Part shown: positions 1 to 10,436 of the stretch, piece after piece
Layout: the number at the start of each line of letters is the position of its first letter
How positions within the stretch are numbered: the stretch's first letter is position 1
Origin: Streptomyces diastatochromogenes
GTDB taxonomy: Bacteria > Actinomycetota > Actinomycetes > Streptomycetales > Streptomycetaceae
Assembly: GCA_026913215.1 (NCBI GenBank)
Contig: JAPTYK010000002.1
Location: forward strand, 558,001-622,000
DNA length: 64,000 nt
Direction: 5' to 3'
Position numbers and translations under genes: made by a program
The notes under the pieces: generated by a model
Databases searched by the model: none
Told to the model about the DNA's origin: nothing
Seen by the model: the letters and a program-made list of their open reading frames with translations, nothing else

Positions 1-452
1 TTCGTCGCCAGCACCCGCAGCGCCCGCTGCCGGGCCTGCTCGAACTTCCCGTACAGCCGCTCCCACCCCTCGGGCGGATCGATCCCGACCCGCGCCACGG
101 TCCGCATCACGGCCAGCTCTCGCCCCCCGGCCGCGAGCGCGTTCATCATCGGCCGGGCGAAGGCCTCGGCCAGCTCGCTCAGCGTCGCGGTCTCCGCCAG
201 AGCGTCGAGCTCCCGGATCTGCGCGTCCAGGTACCGCTCCAGCGCGTGCTCGATCGTCACCTCGCACAGGGCCTTCAGCGAACCGAAGTGGTAACTCACC
301 GCGGCGACGTTGGCCCCGGCGTTCTGGGTGATCTCGCGCAGGGTCACCCCCTCCTGCCCGCGCTCCGCGAGCAGCCCGAGAGCGGCCGTCAACAGGTCGT
401 CGCGCGTGCGCTGCCCGGCCTCGCGGCGAAGGTCCGTCTTCTCCTGCCTCAC
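1..452 (-). CDS. TetR family transcriptional regulator (3' end cut by window edge)
   Basis: The reading frame enters from the left edge, so the C-terminus is missing. About 150 residues are visible. The N-terminal third is a TetR-type helix-turn-helix: a helix around residues 15-30, then VTLREITQNAGANVAAVSYHFGS around 33-55, where the AVSYHFGS recognition-helix end is typical of the family. I chose GTG at 452 because GTGAGG lies about 6 nt upstream. GTG at 464 is in frame but has no ribosome site. The upstream DNA holds repeated GTCAA half-sites, which suggests autoregulation. The adjacent gene remnant is a COG0523 fragment, so no target can be named. The ligand is unknown. Confidence 0.85.
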   Translation of the reverse strand, partial: MRQEKTDLRREAGQRTRDDLLTAALGLLAERGQEGVTLREITQNAGANVAAVSYHFGSLKALCEVTIEHALERYLDAQIRELDALAETATLSELAEAFARPMMNALAAGGRELAVMRTVARVGIDPPEGWERLYGKFEQARQRALRVLAT

Positions 453-471
453 GTCGTGCCTCACGGTAAAA

Positions 472-501
472 GTCAAGCGACCGTTTGACTTCCCTGTCAA
501 G
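472..501. promoter_or_regulatory. Probable TetR operator (GTCAA half-sites)
   Basis: An 18-bp near-palindrome at 472-489 has arms GTCAA and TTGAC with 7 of 8 position pairs matching. A further GTCAA at 496-500 makes a second overlapping inverted repeat. It lies directly upstream of the TetR gene start, where an autoregulatory operator is expected. Assignment to that regulator is inferred from position. Confidence 0.5.
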
Positions 502-599
502 CAGCCGCTCGAAGAGCGCGGCGATCCCACCGCCCCGGCCGGGTCGGCCCGCGTCCGGGGCGTCGACGATGGTGCCGTCCTCGTCGAGCGTGTGTGTCT

Positions 600-900
600 C
601 CCACTCGGGGAGGTCGTCCTCGTACGGGACGAGGCCGCGCGCGACGACTTCGTCACGGCCCTTGAGCTCGGCCGGGAAGTTCGCGGCGTCCACCACGGTC
701 GCCCTCGTGTCCAGGCGGGCCAGGTCGCCGAGGGTGGCGCCGTCGTCGCGGGGGAAGGAGAGCGTGGCGGCCACGGGCATGGGCTCCGAGACGCCGCTCG
801 ACTCGATCGGGAAGTAGCCGAAGCGGCCCTCGTGGGCCGGCCGGTCGACCTCTTCGAGCAGGTCGTCGCGGAGGGTGCGGCAGACGCACCCGTTCGTCAT
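600..900 (-). pseudogene. Remnant of a COG0523 (CobW-like) metallochaperone GTPase
   Basis: Reading from ATG at 900 gives MTNGCVCRTLRDDLLEEV, then a segment ending SSGVSEPMPVAATLSF, then TVVDAANF. This order matches the middle of COG0523 GTPases (TNGCVCC, IESTGISEP, VDAANF). The N-terminal P-loop is absent. The usual CxCC metal motif reads CVCR, and no family C-terminus follows: the frame runs on into the TetR gene. It is a fragment, not a working GTPase. Zinc-repressed COG0523 proteins are often encoded beside Zur-controlled uptake genes, and a Zur-type site and zinc-type transporter start 165 bp to the right, so the placement makes sense. Confidence 0.6.
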
Positions 901-1064
901 CTCGGCCGGCCGCTTCTCGGGGCGGGGTGGGGCGGTGCGGTGCGCTGCGGGGCCGGGACCGCCGGGCGCGAGCGCGGCGTCGATGGGGGAACGGCCAGGG
1001 CGCAGCCGCCCCTCTGGCGTTCGTGAGTGGTCGGCGCCCGGGTTCTCACTTGTGCGCGCTAATT

Positions 1065-1083
1065 GAAAACGATTATCGTCTTG
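1065..1083. promoter_or_regulatory. Zur-type box
   Basis: GAAAACGATTATCGTCTTG is a 19-bp inverted repeat (9-1-9, 7 of 9 pairs matching) close to the actinobacterial and general Zur consensus built around GAAAATGATTATCATTTTC. It sits 43 bp upstream of the first gene of the zinc-type ABC operon. It overlaps a possible earlier TTG codon at 1063, which argues against that start. The inference is repression under zinc-replete conditions. Confidence 0.7.
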
Positions 1084-1125
1084 CTTGTTCGCGCACACAC
1101 CACCCATGCCCAAGGGGGGCTTCTT

Positions 1126-1776
1126 TTGCGTACCTTCACACGCACTCTCACCGTCGCCGGGTCCATAGCCGCGGCCGTCGCGGTCGGTGGAATGACCGCC
1201 GCGCACGCCGCCGGGACCACTCTCTCCAAGGGGCACGTCGATGTCCTCGACGTCGAGTACGCCGCCGGTGCTCTCGCACTCCACGTCCACGACGAGTCGG
1301 TCACCCCGGACGTCGAGTACGCCCCGGCGGACGTCGTGCTCCAGGCCCTGCCGGCCTCCGCGTACACCGTTCCCACCGGCACCTGCTACGGCCACCTGGG
1401 CGCGGCCGGCGCCACGGTGTACCGCCTGCCGCAGGTCGAGAACGCCAGCCTGCTCTGGCCCGGTCTCTCCGGCGAGCACCTCTCCGCCGGCGTCTTCCAG
1501 AACGACAAGGTGCAGGTCAAGCTCACCTCCGTCAGCGGACCGGGCAAGCTCACCGTCTACAAGAACGGCCTCTGCCCGAAGAGCAACCGCTTCTACGACA
1601 GCGGCGACGCGACACTCGCCAACTCCAAGGACGTCGCCGCGGGCGAGCACGACCACGCCAACTGGGTCTTCACCAAGGCGGGTTCCTACACCGCCACCTT
1701 CCAGGTGAGCGGCACGCTGGCGAACGGCACCCCGGTCGGCCCGGCCTCCGCCACGTACACCTTCCAGGTCGGCTGA
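1126..1776 (+). CDS. Secreted choice-of-anchor M / anchored-repeat domain protein
   Basis: This is a secreted protein of 216 residues. TTG at 1126 is chosen because AAGGGGGG lies 7 nt upstream and the resulting N-terminus is a clean signal peptide ending TAAHA. An in-frame TTG at 1063 would lie on the Zur box. The mature part is one copy of the repeat domain found in anchored-repeat ABC transporter systems: it opens with a GHVDV motif, has LLWPGLSGEHL in the middle and HDHANWVFTKAGSYTATF near the end. The His-rich motifs (HVHD, EHDHANW) fit metal handling, but this is inference. It has no sorting signal, unlike its two larger neighbours, so it may be free or bound to them. It is the first gene of the Zur-box operon. 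Confidence 0.8.
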   Translation: MRTFTRTLTVAGSIAAAVAVGGMTAAHAAGTTLSKGHVDVLDVEYAAGALALHVHDESVTPDVEYAPADVVLQALPASAYTVPTGTCYGHLGAAGATVYRLPQVENASLLWPGLSGEHLSAGVFQNDKVQVKLTSVSGPGKLTVYKNGLCPKSNRFYDSGDATLANSKDVAAGEHDHANWVFTKAGSYTATFQVSGTLANGTPVGPASATYTFQVG

Positions 1777-1887
1777 CCCCGGCCCGTGTCACAAGCCCCG
1801 CGTCGGGGGCGGGCCGTGCCCGCCGTTCGAACCGCCCCCGGCGCGGCCGTGGTCCCTCGCCCTCACGCCCGAAGGAGACGCCCCGTC

Positions 1888-3043
<1,156 letters not shown>

Positions 3044-3044
<1 letters not shown>

Positions 3045-4591
3045 TGAGCCGCCGCCGACGCGGCACCGGCGCCTTCGCCGCGGCCGCCCTCGCGACCGCA
3101 CTGCTCGCATCCGGCTGCGGTGCCGGATCGGGCAGGGGCGGCAAGGACGCCGCGCTCACCGTCTCCACGACCACCGCGATCATCGCCGACCTGGTGCGCA
3201 ACGTGGGCGGCGAGCGGGTCGACGTCACCTCCGTCGTGCCGCACCACGGCGACCCCCACTCGTACGAGCCGAGCCCCGGCGACGCCGCCAGGATCGCGAA
3301 GTCGGACCTGATCTTCAGCAACGGGCTGCTCCTCGAAGAGCCCGGCATCATGAAGATGATCCACAGCAACGCGCCCGAGAAGACGCCGAAGGTGCCGATC
3401 AGCGAGGAGCTGGAGCGGTACGGCGGCTCGGTCATCAAGCTCAAGGAGGACCTCGGCCTCGACGTGCTCTGGCTGGGGTGGGCCGTCGAGGGCGAGGTCG
3501 CGGGCGACGGCTCCCAGGTCCGTACGACCGCGACGAAGCTGGAGGGGCCGGGCGATCTCCAGGTCTATCTGACGGACACCCTCGGCACCCCGCAGAGCTA
3601 CGTCGACTCCACGGACGGCTTCGACGCGAAGGACTCCTTCGCCCTGCCGCCGGAGGCTCACACCCACGTCAACTGGGCGTTCAGCAAGCCCGGTACCTAC
3701 CGGCTGACCATCGAGGGGCGGACGGAGACCCTGGACGGGAAGACGGCGCCCCTCGCGAACGGGACCGTCACATTCGTCGTCGGCGGCGCCCCCGCCCCGC
3801 CGGGCAAGACGGTCCTGGACGGCGGGCACGCCGACATCGCCGTCAACGCGCGGACCCGCACGGTCCAGGTGCGTTCCGACGATCCCGCAACCGGGCGGCG
3901 CACCCGTCATCGGGCCGACTCGGTCGTGCTCTCCGTCCCCGACCGGGCGAAGGCGTCCGTGCCCAAGGAGGAGACGTACCGCTTCCTGGGTCGTCCGGGT
4001 GCGGACGTCTGGGTGCTGCCGCAGGCGGTCATCGGCAAGCACGTGCACGGCGAGATGGACCCGCACGCCTGGGAGGACGTGGCCAACGCCGAGGCGTACG
4101 TCCGCCGCGTCGAGGCCGAGCTCGTCAAGGCCGACCCCCGGGGCAGGCCCGAGTACGAGCGCAACACGGCGCGTTATCTGAGGGAACTGGGCGCGCTCGA
4201 CGACGAAGTGGCCAGGAAGCTCGCCACTGTGCCGGCGGCGAACCGCAAGCTGATCACCACACACGACGCCTTCGGCTATCTGGCCCACGCCTACGGCATG
4301 GAGGTGGCCGGCTTCGTCGTCCCGGTGCCCAGCCGCGAGCCGAGCGCCGCGGAGATCGCCGCGCTCCGCGCCACGATCCGCGACAAGAAGGTCCCGGCCG
4401 TGTTCCTGGAGCCGAACCTCGCCGCGCGGGCGGACGTCCTGCGCCGGGTCGCCGAGGACGAGGGCGTCGGCATCTGCACCGTCTACGGCGACTCCTTCGA
4501 CGACAAGGTCCACGACTACGTCGCGATGATGCGCCACAACGCGAACGAACTGGCCCGCTGCCTGGGCCGCGAGGGGAGTGGGGCCCGATGA
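3044..4591 (+). CDS. Anchored-repeat type metal ABC transporter, substrate-binding lipoprotein
   Basis: The product has 515 residues. The lipobox LASGC puts the lipidated Cys at 25. Residues about 37-125 and 335-505 are the two halves of a cluster 9 (ZnuA/PsaA-like) metal-binding protein. Likely ligand motifs are DPHSYEPSP (His 72), HGEMDPHAWEDVANA, TTHDAFGYLAHAYGM and the late VYGDSF. Between the halves lies an inserted anchored-repeat domain (about 130-335) with HTHVNWAFSKPGTYRLTI, the same fold as the neighbouring surface proteins. This inserted architecture marks the anchored-repeat ABC family. It starts on TGATG overlap with the upstream gene and ends on ATGA overlap with the next. The metal is probably zinc, given the Zur box; manganese cannot be excluded. 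Confidence 0.9.
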
Positions 4592-6230
4592 GGCTCGTAC
4601 GCAACAGCAGGATCGCCCTCGCGGCGGCGGGAGCGCTCGCGCTCGGCGGAACGGCCGTGATCGTCCCGCCCGTGCCCCCGCTTGTCGTCGCGCACGTCAC
4701 CCTCACCGACGGCGTCCTCGGCCTGGGCGAGGGCGGGGTGATCGACGTCGACGACACCCACAAGGCGATCGGGCCGGACGGCGCGGACCGCTGGGAACTG
4801 AACCCGGAATGGGACACGACCGGGCTGATCTCGGGCTCCGTGCACTGGTCGCTGACCGGCGTCGCGGGGCCGGGCATCCTCCGGGTCACCGAACCGGCGG
4901 GCTCCGAAGCCGGAGACGACGGCAAGGACGCGGCCGACGATCAGCCCCTCGTACGGTTCGACAGTTCGGACGGGCTGCCCGACGGGTACGACCTGCCGGC
5001 CGCCGCTCGTGGCGCGACCCGCTGGTCGTTCGACGCGCCCGGAACGTACACGCTGACCTTCACGGTACAGACACCGGGGGAGACGGAGGGGAAACCCCTG
5101 ACCGCCGAGACCTCGTACACGGTACGGGTCGGGGACGCGGCCATCGCTCGCCCCCGTCCGCAGCCCGAGCCGGAGCAGGTCGTCCAGCCCGGCCCGGAGC
5201 CGGTCCGGCCCGTGGAAACCGTCCCGGCGCCACCCGCCGGCCGGCAGGCCGCGGCCCAGGCCCCGCACCCGCACCTGCTCCCGGCCGCCGAACCGGTCGA
5301 GACGGCGAAGAAGGTCCTCGCCGAAGGGCACATCGACATCGCGGCCCGCGTCGTCGACGGCAGGCTGCAGATCCACATCAAGGACGGCACGGTTCCGGGC
5401 GAGACGGTGTGGCGCGAGCCCTCGTCGGTGGTCCTGCACGTCAAGCCGGGGGCCAGGAAGACGATCCCGGCGAACAAGGACTTCGCCTTCCTCGGAAAAG
5501 CGGGCGACCCGGTCTGGCTCCTCGACCAGGTACAGCAGCCGGGTCTGCTGTGGCCCAGCTGGTCCACCGACAACATGACGGCCGGAGCGACGCGGGGCGA
5601 GGTCGAGTTCAAGTTGGCGAAGGCCGAGGGCCCGGGGAACTTCGCGCTGTTCAACTACGACGGTCTCTCGGGCGCGAGCGTCCGGCTCAACAGCGGCGAC
5701 GGCGTGCCCGACGCGTTCGGCGTACCGCAGAACACCCACGCGCACGGCGGCTGGGCCTTCGGCAAGGAGGGCGTGTACCGACTGACGCTCACGATGTCGG
5801 CCACACTGGCCGACGGGACCCGCTCGAGTGACACGGAGGCGCTGGCCTTCAGCGTGGGTGCGGGCGACCCGAACCAGGTCCAGCCCGGCGGAACCGGCGG
5901 GAGCACGACGGGCGGCACCACGGGAGGGTCCACAGGCGGTACGACCGAAGGGGAAACCGGCGCTTCGACCGGTGACGGGTCGACCGGTGGCGGGTCGGCC
6001 GGCGGCGGGGCCACGAGCGGGTCCACCGGGGGCACGATCGCCGGGTCCACCGGCGGTCCGACAGCCGGTGGGACGGCCACAGGAGGCACCACGGGCGGCC
6101 CTGGTACGTCCACCGGAGGCTCCATGGCGAACACCGGATCGGAGGGCACCCTGCTGCTCGCCGGTACGGCCGCCGTGCTCGCCGCGGCGGCGCGGGCGCC
6201 GTCGTGCTCACCCGCAGGCGCAGCTCGTGA
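4588..6230 (+). CDS. Sortase-type surface protein with two extracellular repeat regions (frameshift at the anchor)
   Basis: ATG 4588 overlaps the upstream stop (ATGA). The signal peptide is followed by two modules. The first is divergent (about residues 30-190, ending GTYTLTFTVQT). The second, about 240-440, is a complete anchored-repeat domain (AEGHIDIAARVVDGRLQIHI, LLWPSWSTDNMTAG, HAHGGWAFGKEGVYRLTL). A Gly/Thr/Ser-rich stalk of about 90 residues leads to ANTGSEG, a hydrophobic helix and a final RRRSS. The last 12 codons (6192-6230) are one base out of frame: a base is missing in the GC-rich run at about 6188-6195. The restored stop TGA overlaps a GTG start for the ATPase. It acts as a wall-attached partner of the transporter, possibly a metal relay (inference). 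Confidence 0.8.
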
Positions 6231-6983
6231 GCGCCCCGAGCGGCTGCTCGGCGTCGGCGGGTGTCCGTCGTACTCGGTGGCCGCACCGCGGTACGGGACG
6301 CCTCGCTGACCGTCGCGGCCGGTGAACTCGTGGGCCTCCTCGGTCCGAACGGTGCGGGCAAGACCACCCTGTTGCGCGCGGTCCTCGGCCTCATCACGAC
6401 CTCCGCGGGCAGCGTCGAGACGGACGGCCGGGTCGGCTACGTACCCCAACGGCACGAGTTCGCCTGGGACTTCCCCCTCGACGTGGCCGACACGGTACTG
6501 AGCGGGCGCACCCGCATGATCGGCTGGCTGCGGCGCCCCCGGGCACACGACCGCGCCGCAGCCGACGAAGCCCTGGAGCTGGCCGGTCTGACCGACTTGC
6601 GACGTCGCCCCATCGGAGAGCTGTCGGGCGGACAGCGCCAGCGCGTCCTGGTGGCGCGGGCGCTCGCCGCCGAACCCCGGCTGCTGCTCCTGGACGAACC
6701 CTTCACCGGAGTGGACGTCCCCACACAGGAACTGCTGAACGAGCTCTTCGGCCGCCTCGCGGCCGAAGGCAGAGGACTGCTGATGACCACGCACGACCTG
6801 GCCGCCGCGGCCCGCACCTGCACCCGCGTGATCCTGCTCAACCGCACGGTCGTCGCCGAAGGCGGACCGGAACTCCTCTCCGACCCGGACCAGATGCTGC
6901 GGGCCTTCGGGCTCGACCAGGCCATCGCCGCGGGGAGTGCCGCGGGGAGGGCCGCGGGGAGTGCCACGGAGGCAGCGGCATGA
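6227..6983 (+). CDS. Metal ABC transporter ATP-binding protein (anchored-repeat system)
   Basis: Walker A GPNGAGKTT, signature LSGGQRQRVLVARAL, Walker B LLLLDEPFTGVD and the H-loop TTHD are all present in normal order and spacing for a cluster 9 metal transporter ATPase. An open frame can be read from GTG 6261, but the expected N-terminus (SAPERLLGVGG then VSVVLGGRTAV) is spread over three frames from GTG 6227. Restoring one C in the run at 6233-6236 and one G at 6259-6261 rejoins them. This is a clear homopolymer-deletion signature. The restored GTG 6227 overlaps the preceding stop. The gene ends by ATGA overlap with the permease. It energises metal import. Confidence 0.88.
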
Positions 6984-7891
6984 CCGACTTCCTGGCCTTC
7001 TTCACCGAACCGTGGTCGCTGCCGTTCATGCGGCGCGCGTTCACGGTCGCCGCGATCGTCGGCCTGGTCTGCGGGGTCGTCGGCGTCCACGTCGTCCTGC
7101 GAGGGATGGCATTCATCGGCGACGCGGTCGCGCACTCGGCCTTCCCCGGTGTGGCTCTCGCCTATGCCTTCGAGGGCAATCTGCTGCTCGGCGGCGCGGT
7201 GGCGGGCGTGACGACGGCGGTGCTCATCGCCTTCGTCTCCCAGAACAGACGGCTGAAGGAGGACACCGTCATCGGGGTCTTCTTCGCCTTCGCGTTCGGC
7301 CTCGGCATCGTGCTCGTCTCGACGAGGGACGCCTGGACGACCGACCTGTCGTCCTTCCTCTTCGGCCAGGTACTCGCCGTCGACGCGGCGGACATCTGGC
7401 GGGTCGCGGCGATGGGCGCCGTGCTCGTGGCGACCGTCCTCGCGCTCCGCAAGGAGCTCGTGGCGGTCAGCCTCGACCGCGAGACGGCGCGGGCGGCCGG
7501 ACTGCCGGTGCTTCCGCTGGACCTCACGCTGTACGTGGTCGTGACGGCGACGATCGTGATGTCCCTGGAGGCGGTGGGCAACATCCTGGTCCTGGCCCTG
7601 CTCATCACCCCGGCCGCCACGGCCCGGCTGCTCACCGAACGCCTGTGGGCGATGACGGCACTCGCTTCCCTCTTCGGCTGCGCGGGCAGCCTCGCCGGAC
7701 TGTACGTCAGCTACGCCTACGACCTCGCGGCGGGCGGTTCGGTCGTCGTCGTCCTGACCGCGGTGTTCGCCGTCGTCTGGCTGCTCGCTCCCCGCCACGG
7801 ACTGGCGGCGAAGCTCCGAACGCGCGGCGGCATCGTCGCCGAGGAGGAGCCGGCGGGCGACGCCGCCGCACCGACGAGGGCACCCGTCTAG
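6980..7891 (+). CDS. Metal ABC transporter permease (anchored-repeat system)
   Basis: The product is a 303-residue integral membrane protein of the ABC-3 family with about eight or nine hydrophobic segments. Family landmarks are HVVLRGMAFIGDAVAHSAFPGVALAY near residue 35-60 and VGNILVLALLITPAATARLL near 200. The start overlaps the ATPase stop by ATGA. It forms the channel for the metal delivered by the lipoprotein at 3044-4591. It is the last gene of the operon: a 17-bp perfect hairpin follows 31 bp after the stop. The Arg/Glu/Ala-rich C-terminal tail is cytoplasmic. Confidence 0.92.
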   Translation: MTDFLAFFTEPWSLPFMRRAFTVAAIVGLVCGVVGVHVVLRGMAFIGDAVAHSAFPGVALAYAFEGNLLLGGAVAGVTTAVLIAFVSQNRRLKEDTVIGVFFAFAFGLGIVLVSTRDAWTTDLSSFLFGQVLAVDAADIWRVAAMGAVLVATVLALRKELVAVSLDRETARAAGLPVLPLDLTLYVVVTATIVMSLEAVGNILVLALLITPAATARLLTERLWAMTALASLFGCAGSLAGLYVSYAYDLAAGGSVVVVLTAVFAVVWLLAPRHGLAAKLRTRGGIVAEEEPAGDAAAPTRAPV

Positions 7892-7922
7892 GCGCCGCCG
7901 GGCGCTGACGTGCCTCACGACT

Positions 7923-7965
7923 CCGGGACGGGCGGTGGCCGCGGCCACGCCACCGCCCGTCCCGG
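7923..7965 (+). terminator. Terminator hairpin of the zinc-type ABC operon
   Basis: A perfect 17-bp stem (7923-7939 with 7949-7965; arm begins CCGGGACGGGCGG) encloses a 9-nt loop. It lies 31 bp after the permease stop. There is no U-tract, which is normal for Streptomyces terminators. Confidence 0.75.
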
Positions 7966-8011
7966 GCACTTCCCCCACCGCACGCCGTACCGACGGAAGG
8001 CGGATCCCTCC

Positions 8012-8150
8012 ATGACAGCACGCTCGATCGCCCTGGGAACGGTCCAGGAGACCCGGCTGATCCCGCTGTACGGCCGAGCGATGGAGAGCCGGAAGCCGGA
8101 TCCGGCCCTGCGGGACGACAAGGCCGCGTAGATCGTCGCTTCCCTACCGA
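8012..8150 (+). pseudogene. N-terminal fragment of a class I SAM-dependent methyltransferase (LCM/PCMT family)
   Basis: ATG 8012 with GGAAGG 11 nt upstream opens a frame reading ALGTVQETRLIPLYGRAMES, then DDKAA, a TAG stop, and IVASL. This matches the start of leucine carboxyl methyltransferase-like proteins (GTVQETLLIPLYGRA...LLRDPKAVEIVE). The TAG stands where the family has a Glu codon (GAG to TAG), and nothing of the SAM-binding domain follows. It is a 39-codon relic unless read through. Confidence 0.6.
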
Positions 8151-8527
8151 AGAGGAGCCGGAGCGATGACCACTTGGTGTCCGCAGGCCGGCCACGCACG
8201 CGCACGCGCACCCGCACACGCTGAGCACCTTGCCCGAGCCGACGCCCGCGCCCGCAAGTCCGCGGCGCGGCCGACGCCTCCGCCCCCGTACCCTCCTCAC
8301 CGTCCTCGACGCGCACGGGCCGACGGACTGGCGCGCCTGGGACACCCTCGCCATGGAGTCCCGTGTCCAGGACAGCGACGCCGTCCTGCTCTCCCTCGGC
8401 AGCAAGGCCCCTTGCCGGGCCGGTGGAGAAAGACGACCAGGCCGGCGGCGGTGACCTCGCAGCGGGTACGGCCGCTGTGAGGTCACCGCTCCCGGCTGTT
8501 GTGATCCGAGCGGAGACCTCCGTCAGG
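8151..8527. other. No supportable gene between the methyltransferase relic and the amidase
   Basis: Short open frames exist on both strands. One plus frame at 8300-8400 reads TDWRAWDTLAMESRVQDSDA, which looks protein-like, but I could not place it in a family and no start or context supports it. It may be further relic sequence. Confidence 0.4.
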
Positions 8528-10264
8528 TCACTCCGCCGGAAGACGCGGCGTGCGCGGAGGCTCCGTGCGTCGGCTGCCGGTCTTCTCGAAGGCGGCGGCC
8601 AGGGTGAGCAGCGTGTTGTCGTCGTAGGCGCGGCCCGCGAAGGTCAGACCGACGGGCATGCCGGTGTCCGTCATGGTGCCCATGGGGACGGTCACGGTCG
8701 GGATGCCGAGGTGGCGGGGGACCAGGTTGCCGTTGGCGACCCAGACGCCGTTGCGCCAGCCGAGGTCGGCGGACGCCACGTCGACGTCCATGTCCGCGGG
8801 GCCCACGTCGGCCACCGCGGGGAACACCACCGCGTCCAGGCCCGTCTCGTCCATCCACAGCTCCAGGTCGACGCGGCGCGTCTCCTCCAGACCGCGCAGG
8901 CCCTGTTCGAGGAGCGGCATGTCGGCGAGGGAGGCGTACGGGCGCTCGCGCACGAAGCGGGGGTAGTCGCCGATCGTGTCGTCGAAGCCCTCGTACCGGT
9001 CGGGCAGTTCGCCCTCCTGCTTGGGCCAGATGCGGGTGCCGTCGACCTCGGCGAGGGTGGGGAGCGCCGGGTCGCCGTTGGCGCGCAGGAAGTCGTCCCA
9101 GGCCCAGGCGGACAGGTCCTCGATCTCGAAGGCCAGGTACTCGCGGGTGACCAGTCCGCGGGTGAGCAGCGAGGGCGCTCCGGGGCGGTCGGACTCGTAG
9201 TTGGTGACGACGGGGAAGTCGACCTCGACGACCTCGGCGCCGGCGGCCTCGAGGTCACGGCGGGCGGCTTCCCACAGGGCGATCACCGAGGGGCGCGTGT
9301 CGACGGGCTGTCCGGTCTGGCCGCCGATGCCTCCGTCGGGGTTCGTTCCGGCGTCGGGGTCGGCGTTGATGTACATCCGGGGCACGCCGACGCGCTTGCC
9401 GGCGAGCGCGTCGGACGCGGCCTCGGCGTCGGCGGGCGCGAGGGACGGGTAGGAGGCGGGGCGTACCTGCGACGGCGGGGGCAGCGTCACCCACGGCTGT
9501 GCGCGCCACAGGTCCCCGCGCGTGTGCGGGTCGTCGGCGACGATGACGTCGAGCAGTTCGAGCAGGTCGGCCATGGTGCGGGTGTGCGGGACCACGACGT
9601 CCATGGTCGGCACGAGCGGCCAGTTGCCACGGACCGAGATGACGCCGCGGCTGGGGGTGTAGGCGCACAGCGCGTTGTTCGAGGCGGGGGCGCGGCCCGA
9701 GGACCAGGTCTCCTCGCCGAGGCCGAACGCGCCGAAGGACGCCGCGGTCGCCGTGCCGGAGCCGTTGGAGGAGCCGGAGCCGTAGGCGCTGGTGAGCCAG
9801 TCGGCGCTGTACGGGCTCTCCGCCCGGCCGTACACGCCGCGCTGCATGCCGCCGTTCGCCATCGGCGGCATGTTGGTCAGGCCGATGAGGACGGCCCCGC
9901 CCGCGCGCAGCCGCTCGATGGCGAACGCGTCGTGCTGGGCGACGAGGTGCTCGAACGCCGGGGAGCCGGCCGCGGCCGTGAGCCCCTCGGCGAGGTAGCT
10001 GTCCTTGGCGGTGTACGGGATGCCGTCCAGCGGGCCCAGGGTCTCGCCGCGGGCGCGGCGGGCGTCGGAGGCCTCCGCTTCCTCCCGGGCGCGCGGGTTC
10101 ATCACGACCATCGCGTTCAGGGCGGTGGGCGTACCGGGCCGGTCGTACGCGTCGATGCGGGCGAGGTAGGCGTCGAGCAGCCCGACCGCGGTCGTCTCGC
10201 CCTTCTCCAGCGCTGCGCGCAGGTCGGCGATACAGGTCTCCACAACGTCGAATCCGCGCGTCAT
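8528..10264 (-). CDS. Amidase signature family hydrolase
   Basis: The product has 578 residues, long for the family but complete. Lys 87 in GIPYTAKDSY is the expected catalytic base. The Gly/Ser-rich loop YGSGSSNGSGTATAASFG (161-178) provides the cis-Ser. The nucleophile position falls in EETWSSGRAPAS (about Ser 188/189), a variant of the usual TDTGGSIRIPA, with Arg and Pro conserved. The C-terminal PTVTVPMGTMTDTGMPVGL is typical. The start ATG 10264 has AGGAGA 5 nt upstream. It hydrolyses a carboxylic amide; the substrate is unknown. The missing TGGS makes it a diverged member. It is divergent from a TetR gene, with a CTAGA-repeat operator between them, so it is probably induced by its substrate through that regulator. 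Confidence 0.88.
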   Translation of the reverse strand: MTRGFDVVETCIADLRAALEKGETTAVGLLDAYLARIDAYDRPGTPTALNAMVVMNPRAREEAEASDARRARGETLGPLDGIPYTAKDSYLAEGLTAAAGSPAFEHLVAQHDAFAIERLRAGGAVLIGLTNMPPMANGGMQRGVYGRAESPYSADWLTSAYGSGSSNGSGTATAASFGAFGLGEETWSSGRAPASNNALCAYTPSRGVISVRGNWPLVPTMDVVVPHTRTMADLLELLDVIVADDPHTRGDLWRAQPWVTLPPPSQVRPASYPSLAPADAEAASDALAGKRVGVPRMYINADPDAGTNPDGGIGGQTGQPVDTRPSVIALWEAARRDLEAAGAEVVEVDFPVVTNYESDRPGAPSLLTRGLVTREYLAFEIEDLSAWAWDDFLRANGDPALPTLAEVDGTRIWPKQEGELPDRYEGFDDTIGDYPRFVRERPYASLADMPLLEQGLRGLEETRRVDLELWMDETGLDAVVFPAVADVGPADMDVDVASADLGWRNGVWVANGNLVPRHLGIPTVTVPMGTMTDTGMPVGLTFAGRAYDDNTLLTLAAAFEKTGSRRTEPPRTPRLPAE

Positions 10265-10352
10265 GCGGTCTCTCCTGGGGTGAGTGGGGCGGGCGGGGCG
10301 CGGGCTGTCGGGGCGACCGCGCACAGCCGGCCGTCGCACACCCCATCGCTTT

Positions 10353-10402
10353 GACTAGATTTTCAGTCTAGACTAGAGGTCTAGATGGTGGAACCTAGAC
10401 TC
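10353..10402. promoter_or_regulatory. Divergent promoter/operator with repeated CTAGA sites
   Basis: Five CTAGA/CTAGAC elements occur within 50 bp, including the perfect palindrome AGTCTAGACT (10365-10374) and a second TCTAGA palindrome at 10380-10385. Such AT-richer, symmetric DNA between a TetR gene and a divergent enzyme gene is the standard place for the operator controlling both. Confidence 0.6.
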
Positions 10403-10436
10403 TGAGACCTGAATCACCGAAACCGAGAGTGAGCTC

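Noticed and set aside
8230..8454. 74-codon plus-strand frame after the methyltransferase relic
   Set aside because: Some stretches look protein-like but there is no family match, ribosome site or conserved context.
8363..10354. Long plus-strand frame opposite the amidase
   Set aside because: Antisense shadow; no family resemblance, composition set by the GC pattern of the real gene.
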